Source: DASUTB01 sp036374835
Lineage (GTDB): Bacteria > Actinomycetota > Actinomycetes > Jiangellales > Jiangellaceae
Assembly: GCA_036374835.1 (NCBI GenBank)
Contig: DASUTB010000045.1
Coordinates: forward strand, 1 to 43,467
Length of the DNA stretch: 43,467 bases
Direction of reading: 5' to 3'
In this document: one piece after another, positions 7,656 through 15,012 of the stretch
Position numbering within the stretch: the first letter of the stretch is position 1
Layout of the letters: the number at the start of each line of letters is the position of its first letter
Notes under the pieces: model-generated
Databases searched by the model: none
What the model was told of the DNA's origin: nothing
The model's input: the letters and a program-made list of their open reading frames with translations, nothing else
Program-made: the position numbers and the translations under genes

Positions 7656-8483
7656 TCAGAGCTTGCGGCCGACGCCTCCGGCCAGGCAGTGCTGGAGTGG
7701 GCTGAGTTCCTCGAACTGTGGGCCGTCCGGCCACCAGTCGACGGTGCGCACCACACCGGGCTCGACGAGGTCCACGCCCGCGAGCAGCTTTTCGATCTCC
7801 GCCATGGTCCGGAACACGCCGGAGCCCAGGGCGCCGTCCCGGAAGACGGACTCCACTTTGCGAGCGAGCGCGGTGTATTCGTTCTCCGGGTCGAGAAAGT
7901 GGCTGACCGCGACGTACGAGCCGGACGGCAAGGCATCGATGTACTCCCCCATGATGTCGGCGGGGGGACGGGCGCCCTCGTAGTGATGCATCGTGGCGAA
8001 GTGGAGGAGAGCGACCGGCTCGGACAGGTCGAGGTACCGGCGCACGCTCGGGTGCTCCAGTACGTCGCTGGGTGTGAAGATGTCGGCGCTGACGAAGTGC
8101 GAGTGATCGTTCTCTTCCAGGATCGCCCGACCATGGGCCAGGACCACCGGATCGTTGTCCACATAGACCACCGCGGCCTCGGGATCGACGCGCTGGACGA
8201 CTTCGTGGACATTCTCGACGGTCGGCAGACCGGAGCCACAGTCGAGAAACTGCCTGATCCCGCACTGACCGGCCAGGAACCGGCAGACTCGGACGAGGAA
8301 CGCGCGGTTCTCCCGGGCCGCGGCGTCCCAATCGGGAAGAAGGCCGGCCACCGCATCGCGGACTTCACGGTCGACCGCGTAATTGTCCTTGCCGCCGAGG
8401 AATGCGTCGTAGACGCGAGCAATGCTCGCCTTCGTCGGGTCGACGCCGATGGGAACGCGGCCCGGGCGGGGTTCTGTGGCCAT
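7656..8483 (-). CDS. DUF574-family SAM-dependent methyltransferase
   Basis: A 275-aa protein of the actinobacterial DUF574 (Methyltransf_19) family. Signature segments are IGVDPTKASIARVYDAFLGG and KDNYAVDREV near the N-terminus, then FLDCGSGLPTVENVHEV as the SAM-binding loop, VVYVDNDPVVLAHGRA, and MHHYEGARPPADIMGEY. The substrate is unknown for the whole family. It starts at ATG 8483 with GAGG upstream. The gene is divergent from an XRE regulator (8693) followed by a DUF397 gene, a combination that suggests joint regulation and perhaps joint function. It ends 9 bp from the YqeY-like gene's 3' end. Confidence 0.85.
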   Translation of the reverse strand: MATEPRPGRVPIGVDPTKASIARVYDAFLGGKDNYAVDREVRDAVAGLLPDWDAAARENRAFLVRVCRFLAGQCGIRQFLDCGSGLPTVENVHEVVQRVDPEAAVVYVDNDPVVLAHGRAILEENDHSHFVSADIFTPSDVLEHPSVRRYLDLSEPVALLHFATMHHYEGARPPADIMGEYIDALPSGSYVAVSHFLDPENEYTALARKVESVFRDGALGSGVFRTMAEIEKLLAGVDLVEPGVVRTVDWWPDGPQFEELSPLQHCLAGGVGRKL

Positions 8484-8605
8484 GCAGGAGCCTCACGAAT
8501 CGTGCGGTGCGATCGTGCCCTTGGACGATCACACACTACCGGGCGCCGGAGCCGTGAGGACACCCCCTCCGATCACCCGACGGCCGCGAGTCTGGGCGCA
8601 GGATC

Positions 8606-8633
8606 TTGACGCATGCGAATCAGGCGCTAACTT
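8606..8633 (+). promoter_or_regulatory. Promoter and candidate operator of the XRE regulator gene
   Basis: TTGACG (8606-8611), 16 nt, TAACTT (8628-8633). The palindrome CGCATGCG (8610-8617) overlaps the -35 box. The 9-mer ACGCATGCG recurs at the same relative place in the DUF397 promoter (9612-9620), so it may be the binding site of the XRE protein. Confidence 0.5.
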
Positions 8634-8692
8634 CGTGTGTAGGTGATTCTCGTCCGGCCACGGGCGCGAGCCGGGATAGAGGGGTAACCGGG

Positions 8693-9580
8693 ATGGCCAC
8701 CGACGACACGGCCTCGGAATCGTACGAGGACAAGGTCCGCACGCCGACCGCACGCCGGATGGTGCTGGGTGCTCAGCTACGACGGTTGCGCGAGGCGGCC
8801 GAGCTGTCGCGGGCCGACGCAGCCTATTCGATTCGCGGGTCCGAGTCGAAGATGAGCCGGCTCGAGCAGGGCAAGGTCAGTTTCAAAACGCGCGACGTCG
8901 CCGATCTGCTGACGCTGTACGGCGTCCACGACCCGGAGGAACGCAAGATGTTCCTCACGATGGCCGAGGAATCGAACCAGCCCGGCTGGTGGCATCGATA
9001 CAGCAGCGCCCTTCCCGGCTGGTTCAACCACTACGTCGGGCTTGAGGAAGCCGCGTCCCGTATCCAGGTGTATGAGCACCAGTTCGTGCCGGGACTCCTC
9101 CAGACCGAGGACTACGCTCGCGCGATCATGACTCGCGGGCAGCCCGAGTCGGCCACCGACGAGATCGAGGATCGCGTCAACGCGCGCCGCCGGCGCCAGC
9201 GAATCCTCGCCCGGCCGGGCGCGCCGAAGTTGTGGGCGGTGCTCGACGAGTCGGTGCTGTACCGGCCGGTGGGCGGGATCAGTGTGCTGAAGGCACAGCT
9301 CAACGAACTGCTCGACGCCAGCAAACTTCCGCACATCACCGTGCAGATCCTCACCTACGAGCGCAGCAGCAATGCGGCCGAAGGCGCCTTCACACTGCTT
9401 CGGTTCGCCGAGCGCGAGTTGCCGTCCATCGTCTATGTCGAGCACCTTGCCGGTGCGCTCTATCTCGACAACGTCGACGAGGTCGAGACGTACAGCCGGA
9501 CCCTCGACGTCCTGGCCGTCGAAGCCGAGACGCCTGCCGACAGCAGGCAACTGCTCGCCAAACGGCTCGCCGAGATCTGA
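8693..9580 (+). CDS. XRE-family regulator with DUF5753 sensor domain
   Basis: A 295-aa DNA-binding regulator. The helix-turn-helix spans about residues 25-80 (LGAQLRRLREAAELSRADAA, SKMSRLEQGK). It is followed by the long DUF5753 domain (VGLEEAASRIQVYEHQFVPGLLQTEDYARA, RQRILARPGAPKLWAVLDESVL, SIVYVEHLAGALYLD). ATG 8693 was chosen because GAGGGG lies 8 nt upstream; the longer in-frame ORF would start inside the promoter. Proteins of this architecture in actinomycetes (WhiJ-like) are usually paired with a small DUF397 protein, as here at 9689, and act in developmental or antibiotic control. What signal this one senses is unknown. Confidence 0.9.
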   Translation: MATDDTASESYEDKVRTPTARRMVLGAQLRRLREAAELSRADAAYSIRGSESKMSRLEQGKVSFKTRDVADLLTLYGVHDPEERKMFLTMAEESNQPGWWHRYSSALPGWFNHYVGLEEAASRIQVYEHQFVPGLLQTEDYARAIMTRGQPESATDEIEDRVNARRRRQRILARPGAPKLWAVLDESVLYRPVGGISVLKAQLNELLDASKLPHITVQILTYERSSNAAEGAFTLLRFAERELPSIVYVEHLAGALYLDNVDEVETYSRTLDVLAVEAETPADSRQLLAKRLAEI

Positions 9581-9609
9581 GGTCAGCCCACTTATCCCCG
9601 CACATGCAC

Positions 9610-9665
9610 TTACGCATGCGCGCATCTGATGCTATGTTCATCAGCAAGATCTAATGCACGTGCAT
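9610..9665 (+). promoter_or_regulatory. Promoter and palindromes upstream of the DUF397 gene
   Basis: TTACGC (9610-9615), 17 nt, TATGTT (9633-9638) form a plausible promoter. ACGCATGCG (9612-9620) overlaps the -35 box, as in the XRE promoter. A separate perfect 12-bp palindrome ATGCACGTGCAT lies at 9654-9665, between promoter and ribosome site. Together they make likely operator sites. Confidence 0.5.
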
Positions 9666-9688
9666 CTGCTCGCGAAGGGGTGTAACTG

Positions 9689-10252
9689 GTGACCGAGTTC
9701 GTCAATAAGATGCCGGCCGACTCAGTACCGGACACAGCGTGGCGCAAGAGCACATACAGCGGTGCACAAGGCAACTGTGTGGAAGTAGCCCACCTGGCCA
9801 GTGGCGAAGTGGCCGTGCGCAACTCGCGGAACCCGGATGGGCCGTCGCTCGTCTTCACCGCCGACGAGATGGCCGCGTTCGTCGCCGGCGTCAAGGACGG
9901 CGAGTTCGACGAGCCTAGGTCGGGTGACGTCCTACCCGCGGACGGGGCGGACGCGGACACCGCAGCGGCACCGGCCAGGTACGAGGCGATCGGTTCGGAA
10001 CTGCTCAGCATCGTCGACACGCTCGCGCCCGGCGAGACGGTTCTCGGGCGGGAGGACGCCGAGCGACTGCTGCGCGTTCTGGGCGCGGTGGCGTTGCTCC
10101 ACCGGATGCACCGCGTCGACCGCAACGGGCGGTGCATGATCTGTTCGACCAAGTCGGCGCGCCGGTGGGGTACGAGGCAAACCCGTGACGTGTGCTCGGT
10201 CCACTCCGCGCTGAGCCTCCATCTCGGCCGCACGATCACGGCCTTCAGCTAA
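9689..10252 (+). CDS. DUF397 protein with C-terminal putative zinc-binding extension
   Basis: A 187-aa protein. Residues 17-70 are a DUF397 domain (WRKSTYSGAQGNCVEVAHL, VAVRNSRNPDGPSLVF, MAAFVAGVKDGEF). DUF397 proteins are usually only 60-90 aa and work beside XRE/DUF5753 regulators. Here about 110 extra residues follow an acidic linker, ending in C149-x2-C152-x16-C169-x2-H172, a pattern that could bind zinc. It starts at GTG 9689 with GAAGGGG upstream. It lies 108 bp after the XRE gene with its own promoter. Likely a partner or antagonist of that regulator; the added domain is unassigned. Confidence 0.82.
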   Translation: MTEFVNKMPADSVPDTAWRKSTYSGAQGNCVEVAHLASGEVAVRNSRNPDGPSLVFTADEMAAFVAGVKDGEFDEPRSGDVLPADGADADTAAAPARYEAIGSELLSIVDTLAPGETVLGREDAERLLRVLGAVALLHRMHRVDRNGRCMICSTKSARRWGTRQTRDVCSVHSALSLHLGRTITAFS

Positions 10253-10281
10253 CCCGGCGGCAAGCTGATCAGGGCCACTGC

Positions 10282-11220
10282 TCACTTTCGCACGCCCGTC
10301 ACGGACACGTTGTAGAAGAGCCCGGCGGGCACGACGCGGGCCAGCCGTCGATCCAGCCAGGACAGGCCTTTCCAGCTGCGGTACGCGAACGTCGCCCAAC
10401 GCAGACCCAGCCGCTCCGGACCGACCGCCGCCTCGAACGTCCGCGCCGGCCAGCCGAACCAGGCGGCCGTCAACTCCTCGGTGACGGTCGTGACCTCCGA
10501 CAGGCCCGCGCGGCGCGCAGTTCGGGCTAGCTCGCCGGGGTCGAACGTGTGCAGGTCCACGACGGACTCCAGCGCCGCGGCACGCGACGACTCGTCCAGC
10601 TCCTGCTTGGACCTGGCCCAGCGCTTGCGCAGGATGGGCAGGTGCGTGACGCGGATCGCCGTCCACCATGTCAATCGCGACAGCCGGCGCGCGACGAAGT
10701 CGCCGTACCGTGTCGGCTCGCCGCAGAGCACGACGCGCCCGCCCGGACGGAGCACGCGTTTCATCTCACGAAACGCCAGCTCCACGTCCGGGATGTGATG
10801 GATCACCGCGTGCCCGACGACGAGGTCGAACGTCTCGTCGTCGTACGGCAGCGCCTCAGCGTCCGCCACCCGCCCGTCGATCCCGAAGCCCAGCCCCCGT
10901 GCATTACGTTTGGCCACCTCCACCATGCCGGGCGAGATGTCGGTGACGTGCACCTCGTCCAGCACGCCTGCCTGGCGAAGATTCAGCGAGAAGAATCCCG
11001 TCCCGGCACCGATCTCCAGCGACTTCCCGTACGGCCAGCCGTCCATCCCGGCCACGGCAGCGAACCGGTCGCGGGCGTAGTCGATGCAGCGCTGGTCGAA
11101 CGAGATCGACCACTTCTCGTCGTAGGTCCCGGCTTCCCAGTCGTGGTAGAGGACCTGAGCGAGCTTGGTGTCGTGCCAGGCCCGCTCGACGTCCTCGGCC
11201 GTGGCGGCTTCGTTCCGCAC
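10282..11220 (-). CDS. SAM-dependent methyltransferase (Rv3038c-like)
   Basis: A 312-aa class I methyltransferase. Motif I is SLEIGAGTGFFSLNL at residues 67-81, then VHVTDISPGMVEVAKRNARG, DAEALPYDDETFDLVVGHAV and MKRVLRPGGRVVLCGEP. The C-terminal third carries family-specific helices. GTG 11220 is chosen because it lies 4 bp after the enoyl-CoA hydratase stop; the longer open frame upstream is only the shadow of that gene. The methyltransferase/EchA17 pairing matches Rv3038c-Rv3039c in mycobacteria, again near the MGLP genes, though a role in MGLP has not been shown as far as I know. Substrate unknown. Confidence 0.85.
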   Translation of the reverse strand: MRNEAATAEDVERAWHDTKLAQVLYHDWEAGTYDEKWSISFDQRCIDYARDRFAAVAGMDGWPYGKSLEIGAGTGFFSLNLRQAGVLDEVHVTDISPGMVEVAKRNARGLGFGIDGRVADAEALPYDDETFDLVVGHAVIHHIPDVELAFREMKRVLRPGGRVVLCGEPTRYGDFVARRLSRLTWWTAIRVTHLPILRKRWARSKQELDESSRAAALESVVDLHTFDPGELARTARRAGLSEVTTVTEELTAAWFGWPARTFEAAVGPERLGLRWATFAYRSWKGLSWLDRRLARVVPAGLFYNVSVTGVRK

Positions 11221-11224
11221 CGGA

Positions 11225-12001
11225 CTATCGTCCCTGGAACTTCGCCTTGCCCGGGCCGCTCTCGATGAACGACTCCATGCCGATCGTGCGGTCCTCGGTG
11301 GCGAAGAGCGCGGCGAACTGCTGCCGTTCGATCTGCAGACCCGTGTCCAGGTCGGCCTCGAGGCCGCGGTCGATCGCCTCCTTCGCCGCGCGTAGCGCGT
11401 ACGCCGGGCCGTTGGCGAACGTCGATGCCCAGGCCACGGCCTCTTTGTAGACGTCGTCCGCTGGCACGACGTGGTCGACCAAGCCGATCTGCAACGCCTC
11501 CTGCGCGTTGACGAACCGTCCGGTGAAGATGATGTCCTTCGCGCGGGACGGGCCGACGAGCCGGCTGAGCCGCTGCGTGCCGCCTGCCCCCGGGATGACG
11601 CCGAGCAGGATCTCCGGCTGACCGAGCTTGGCATTGTCGCCGGCCACCCGCCGGTCGCACGCCAGCGCCAGTTCGCAACCGCCGCCGAGCGCGTATCCGG
11701 TGATCGCGGCCACGGTCGGCTTGGGGATGCGCGCGATCGCGGTGAACGCGTCCTGCAGCGCACCCGACCGGTCGGCCATGTCGGTGTACGACATGGTCGC
11801 CATCTCCTTGATGTCGGCACCGGCGGCGAACACCTTCTCCCCGCCGTACACGACGACGGCCCGCACGTCCTTGCGATCGGCCGCCTCCCGCGCGGCGGCG
11901 CGCAAATCGTCCTGCACCTCGGCGTTGAGGGCGTTCATCGGCGGGCGGTCCAGCCGGATCGTGCCGATCGCGCCGTCCACCTCAAGATTCACGAAGCTCA
12001 T
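11225..12001 (-). CDS. Enoyl-CoA hydratase/isomerase (EchA17-like)
   Basis: Crotonase-family enzyme, 258 aa, predicted to hydrate trans-2-enoyl-CoA in beta-oxidation. Seen in order: FAAGADIKEM (first oxyanion strand), YALGGGCELALACDRR (second oxyanion loop), GQPEILLGVIPGAGGTQRLSRL with the catalytic-region Glu, then the C-terminal swap helices (ALRAAKEAIDRGLE). ATG 12001 is chosen over an upstream in-frame ATG because the sequence MSFVNLEVDG is the normal family start and a TAGGCT box lies 8 nt before it. It is upstream of the methyltransferase in one operon and divergent from the aldo/keto reductase. Confidence 0.92.
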   Translation of the reverse strand: MSFVNLEVDGAIGTIRLDRPPMNALNAEVQDDLRAAAREAADRKDVRAVVVYGGEKVFAAGADIKEMATMSYTDMADRSGALQDAFTAIARIPKPTVAAITGYALGGGCELALACDRRVAGDNAKLGQPEILLGVIPGAGGTQRLSRLVGPSRAKDIIFTGRFVNAQEALQIGLVDHVVPADDVYKEAVAWASTFANGPAYALRAAKEAIDRGLEADLDTGLQIERQQFAALFATEDRTIGMESFIESGPGKAKFQGR

Positions 12002-12054
12002 GGTGTGCGAGCCTAGTCGACCCAACATTCCGGACGGCTGCCGATGTCGCAAGG

Positions 12055-12060
12055 TAGGTT
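12055..12060 (+). promoter_or_regulatory. -10 box for leaderless aldo/keto reductase mRNA
   Basis: TAGGTT followed after 6 nt (GATCGC) by ATG 12067, without a ribosome binding site. The opposite gene has TAGGCT on the minus strand (12010-12015), so the two promoters sit back to back within 65 bp. Confidence 0.5.
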
Positions 12061-12066
12061 GATCGC

Positions 12067-12939
12067 ATGGAGTACCGCAGGCTTGGCCGGCTCGGCCATG
12101 AGAGTTCTGTCCTGATCTACGGTGCGGCGGGACTGGCGGACGTCACCCAGGATGTGGCGGACGCGTCGATCGACGAGGCGCTGGCCGCCGGCATCAACCA
12201 CTTCGACGTGGCCCGCGGCTACGGCGAGGCGGAGGTGCGGCTCGGCGCAACGATGCACCGGATGCGGGATAGCATCTTCCTCGCCACCAAGACCGGGCAG
12301 CGCGCCCGCGAGGATGCCTGGCGGGAGATCAACGAATCGCTGGAACGGCTACAGACCGATCACGTCGATCTGCTGCAGCTGCACGCCATCGGCGACGTCC
12401 CCGACCTCGACCGGGCGACGGCGGACGACGGCGCTTTGCAGGCCGCCGTACAGGCACAGGAGGAAGGCATCGTCGGCGCGGTCGGGATCACCGGGCACGG
12501 CGATGACGCACCGGCAACGCACCTCGAGGCGCTCAAACGGTTTCCGTTCGCCACTGTGCTGACGCCGATCAATCCGGTGTTGGCTCAAGATCCGCGCTAC
12601 TTCGCCGACTACGAGGCGCTCGTCGACGAGGTGCAGCGCCAGGACGCCGGATTGATGATCATCAAGACGGTGGCCCGCCGCAACTGGCCGGATCCGGAGC
12701 ACCCGGCGTACACGACCTGGTACGAGCCGTTCGACCGGCAGGGTCCGATTACCGCTGCGGTGGCGTGGGTTCTCTCGCGCCCGGAGGTCACCGGGCTCGC
12801 GACACCCGGTGACGTCCGCCTGCTGCCGTTGGTGATCCGCGCCGAGCAGGAGCGAGCGGGCATGGACGCCGAAGCGGCCGAGGCCGCGCTGCGCGACGAA
12901 CCGGACTACTCGTCTCCGTTCATCGCGATGCCGTTCTAG
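12067..12939 (+). CDS. Aldo/keto reductase
   Basis: NAD(P)H-dependent aldo/keto reductase family protein, 290 aa. The catalytic tetrad is visible: D47 and Y52 in HFDVARGYGEAE, K75 in FLATKTGQ, and H106 in HVDLLQLHAIGD. The barrel continues with VGAVGITGHGDD. The C-terminal part is shortened, with an insertion around RRNWPDPEHPAY, and resembles the subgroup found near iron-sulfur-containing reductases but lacks their Cys motif. Substrate unknown. It appears to be transcribed alone from a leaderless promoter, divergent from the enoyl-CoA hydratase gene. Confidence 0.88.
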   Translation: MEYRRLGRLGHESSVLIYGAAGLADVTQDVADASIDEALAAGINHFDVARGYGEAEVRLGATMHRMRDSIFLATKTGQRAREDAWREINESLERLQTDHVDLLQLHAIGDVPDLDRATADDGALQAAVQAQEEGIVGAVGITGHGDDAPATHLEALKRFPFATVLTPINPVLAQDPRYFADYEALVDEVQRQDAGLMIIKTVARRNWPDPEHPAYTTWYEPFDRQGPITAAVAWVLSRPEVTGLATPGDVRLLPLVIRAEQERAGMDAEAAEAALRDEPDYSSPFIAMPF

Positions 12940-12967
12940 CACCTGGCGCCGGTGGCACGGCGGCACA

Positions 12968-13204
12968 TCATCGGTCGCCTTCGGCCCGGTCGATGGTGAG
13001 CAGTTGCCCAGGGGTGCAGCCGAGTGCGTCGCATAGGGCGGTGAGCGTGCTGAAGCGGATGGCCTTGGCCCGGCCGTTCTTCAGAACGCTGAGGTTCACC
13101 ACGGACACCCCGACCTGTTCCGCGAGCGCGGCCAGCGTCATGCCCTGCTCGGCCAGCAGAGCGTCGAGGTGACACACCACCCGGTGGGGATGGTCGGCCG
13201 GCAC
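12968..13204 (-). CDS. Small XRE/Cro-CI regulator (YozG type)
   Basis: A 78-aa single-domain helix-turn-helix protein: MTLAALAEQVGVSVVNLSVL followed by KNGRAKAIRFSTLTALCDAL and LGCTPGQLL. This is the YozG-like subgroup that almost always accompanies a DUF2975 membrane protein. It begins at ATG 13204, one base after the DUF2975 stop, so it is translated from the same mRNA. It probably represses its own operon by binding the inverted repeat at 13810-13846. Confidence 0.9.
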   Translation of the reverse strand: MPADHPHRVVCHLDALLAEQGMTLAALAEQVGVSVVNLSVLKNGRAKAIRFSTLTALCDALGCTPGQLLTIDRAEGDR

Positions 13205-13205
13205 G

Positions 13206-13802
13206 TCAGACCAGGCCTTCCACGTCCTGGCGCAGCTTGGTGCCGTGGGCGAACGCCTCGGCGATTGCAGCGACGACCAAGCCGCCCGCGATCCATCCCA
13301 GCGGCAGCTCGAAAGACGCTCTGGCCGGCAGGTCGGGCGGGAAGTGGTTTCCGGTGATCACCATGCCGGTGATCGCGTCCAGTGCGGCTTCGGCCGCGGA
13401 CCCGACCATGATCGCCAGGGCGGTGACGCGCAACCTGGTGACGTTGCCGGTCGAGAACGGCTCGCCGTGGCCGATATCGCGGAGCACTCGGTCCAACATG
13501 ATCACAACCAGAACAACGGCGCAGGCGGTCACCAGTCCCGGCGCCATGTCGAGAAGGCGATCGCCGGCGGTCGGCTCGTCAACCACCACGACGACGTCGG
13601 CCGGATTGTCGATCGCCACCCCTGAGACACCTACCAGGTCCGGCGCCGACGCTTCCAGCCATGACGCGACTCTGATGCTCCTGCCGCTGACTGCGCCCCA
13701 GGCCGGCACGACGACTGCGAAGGCTGCGGATACGGCCGCGGCGATCCAGAGCACGGCACGCAGAACGGCGCGGTCGATCCGCCCAAACCTCAGTCGGGAC
13801 AT
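13206..13802 (-). CDS. DUF2975 family membrane protein
   Basis: A 198-aa integral membrane protein with about four hydrophobic helices: near residues 12-35, about 88-105 (LVTACAVVLVVIMLDRVL), about 123-145, and about 165-185 (GWIAGGLVVAAIAEAFAHG). The motif DIGHGEPFSTGNVTRLR between helices 2 and 3 is the DUF2975 signature (usually F...N..RL). ATG 13802 is preceded by GGAGG. It forms a two-gene unit with the YozG-like regulator. Members of this pair are widespread but their physiological role is unknown. Confidence 0.88.
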   Translation of the reverse strand: MSRLRFGRIDRAVLRAVLWIAAAVSAAFAVVVPAWGAVSGRSIRVASWLEASAPDLVGVSGVAIDNPADVVVVVDEPTAGDRLLDMAPGLVTACAVVLVVIMLDRVLRDIGHGEPFSTGNVTRLRVTALAIMVGSAAEAALDAITGMVITGNHFPPDLPARASFELPLGWIAGGLVVAAIAEAFAHGTKLRQDVEGLV

Positions 13803-13809
13803 GCTTCCT

Positions 13810-13846
13810 CCATATCGTTTTTCGTTAATATCGAAAAACGATATGG
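13810..13846. promoter_or_regulatory. Perfect 15-bp inverted repeat, operator of the DUF2975-XRE operon
   Basis: CCATATCGTTTTTCG (13810-13824) and CGAAAAACGATATGG (13832-13846) are exact reverse complements around a 7-bp AT-only centre. The repeat ends next to the ribosome site of the DUF2975 gene, 8 bp before its ATG. On the minus strand TATTAA at the centre could be a -10 box. It is the most AT-rich patch in the neighbourhood. Confidence 0.7.
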
Positions 13847-13893
13847 AGTATCACGTCCCATGTCAATGTCACATCGGCGCCGCGGCAGGCACC

Positions 13894-14394
13894 TCAAGCC
13901 GCTTGGATCGAATCGCCGTCCACATTGATGGACACTGACGGCAATGGGTCCTGCTGGTCCGGCGAGAGGCCCGAAGCGGCCTGCACCACCGAGCCGTCCT
14001 CGATCGAGAACCGGCTGCCGTGGCACGGGCAATTGATCGTGCCGTCGCTGACCGAGGCAACCGTGCAGCCCTGGTGGGTACAGACGGCGCTGAACCCACG
14101 GAAATCTCCGGCGGTCGGCTGGGTGATGACCACCGACCGGTCGGCCACGACCAGCCCGCCACCTACCGCGACGTCGGCGGTACTGGCGATCGCCGACCCG
14201 CCGCCGGCCGCCTCGTTCTCGGCCGGGCTCTCGGCGGACGCGGCGTCGTCGCCATTGGTGTCGGTGTCGCCACCGTTCGCAGCCGCGGCGGACTCGTTGC
14301 CGTAGGTCTGGCAGCCGGCCACGGCGCCGACCACGCCGAACGCTCCTGCGGCCAGCACCGCCCGTCGGGTGGGGCTCGTCGGTTGGTTGGTCAT
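13894..14394 (-). CDS. Tat-exported Rieske [2Fe-2S] lipoprotein
   Basis: A 166-aa Rieske iron-sulfur protein. It has a twin-arginine signal (RR at 10-11) and a lipobox VAGC with C28, then an acidic, Gly/Ala-rich linker (30-65) and a Rieske domain. Cluster ligands are C105/H107 in CTHQGC and C122/H125 in CPCHGS, with C110 and C124 forming the usual disulfide. So it is a membrane-tethered one-electron carrier on the outer face. It is the last gene of a three-gene unit (15710 to 13894, minus), 15 bp after the His-rich membrane protein. It is not a QcrA subunit: no cytochrome b or c genes are near and the multi-helix N-terminus of actinobacterial QcrA is absent. Confidence 0.92.
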   Translation of the reverse strand: MTNQPTSPTRRAVLAAGAFGVVGAVAGCQTYGNESAAAANGGDTDTNGDDAASAESPAENEAAGGGSAIASTADVAVGGGLVVADRSVVITQPTAGDFRGFSAVCTHQGCTVASVSDGTINCPCHGSRFSIEDGSVVQAASGLSPDQQDPLPSVSINVDGDSIQAA

Positions 14395-14409
14395 TCTGTG
14401 CCTGCCAAT

Positions 14410-15012
14410 CTAGAAGGGAAGCGGTGATCCGAAGGTGCCGAAGAACCGGACGGCGGTGGTCCACCACAGCCCGATCAAGGCGGTGAACAGGACGCCGCCG
14501 AGCACCGGCAATGCCCAGGCCGGCAACCCCTCTCGACGTAACCCGAGCATCTTCGCGGCGAACGCCCCGAAGAACAGGCAGCCGAGCAGCGAGTGCAGCA
14601 AGATCCTGGTGTCATAGGCCTTGAAGCCTGCTGCGTACAGGCAGTGGACCGCGACGGGCACGGCGAGCAGGAAAGCTATCCGACCCGACCAGCGATGCAG
14701 CGATCCGCTCCACGGTGGTGCGGACACGTTCGGGATCTTTCCGTACATCACCATCGCGGACGCGATCTGGACAAGGGCGAACACACCGGCCCCTGTCGCC
14801 AGCGTCACCTTGACCGCTCCGGTGGGTGCCGGATGATCGGCGAAGCCCGCGATGTTGATCGCTACGCCGGTGCCCTCGTGCAGGCCGCCGTACAGCCCCA
14901 GGGTGAATGCGACCAGCGAGCCGATCGCCACCGGCACAAGCAGCAGCTGCCAGCCGCGGTCCTCGGTCGGTACGGTGTGAGTCGTCCGGTTCTCCGTGGT
15001 CACCGCGTTCAC
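14410..15012 (-). CDS. Five-helix His-rich membrane protein (DUF6529-like)
   Basis: A 200-aa membrane protein with five predicted helices, about residues 22-41, 68-90, 107-130, 137-157 and 166-186. H106 and H123 in the third helix (LHRWSGRIAFLLAVPVAVH) and H140 in the fourth (RILLHSLLGCLFFG) are placed like heme b ligands in cytochrome b561/ferric-reductase-like proteins. Heme binding is inference. It overlaps the upstream gene (ATGA at 15009-15012) and is followed by the Rieske lipoprotein, so a membrane electron-transfer unit is likely. I assign it to the DUF6529 family from memory with moderate confidence. Confidence 0.75.
   Translation of the reverse strand: MNAVTTENRTTHTVPTEDRGWQLLLVPVAIGSLVAFTLGLYGGLHEGTGVAINIAGFADHPAPTGAVKVTLATGAGVFALVQIASAMVMYGKIPNVSAPPWSGSLHRWSGRIAFLLAVPVAVHCLYAAGFKAYDTRILLHSLLGCLFFGAFAAKMLGLRREGLPAWALPVLGGVLFTALIGLWWTTAVRFFGTFGSPLPF

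Noticed and set aside
11221..11820. N-terminal extension of the 10282-11220 methyltransferase
   Set aside because: The extra residues are a shadow of the enoyl-CoA hydratase gene; the methyltransferase domain starts after GTG 11220.
13894..14394. QcrA subunit of the bc1 complex
   Set aside because: It lacks the multi-helix N-terminus of actinobacterial QcrA and no qcrB or qcrC genes are near; it is a short Tat lipoprotein.
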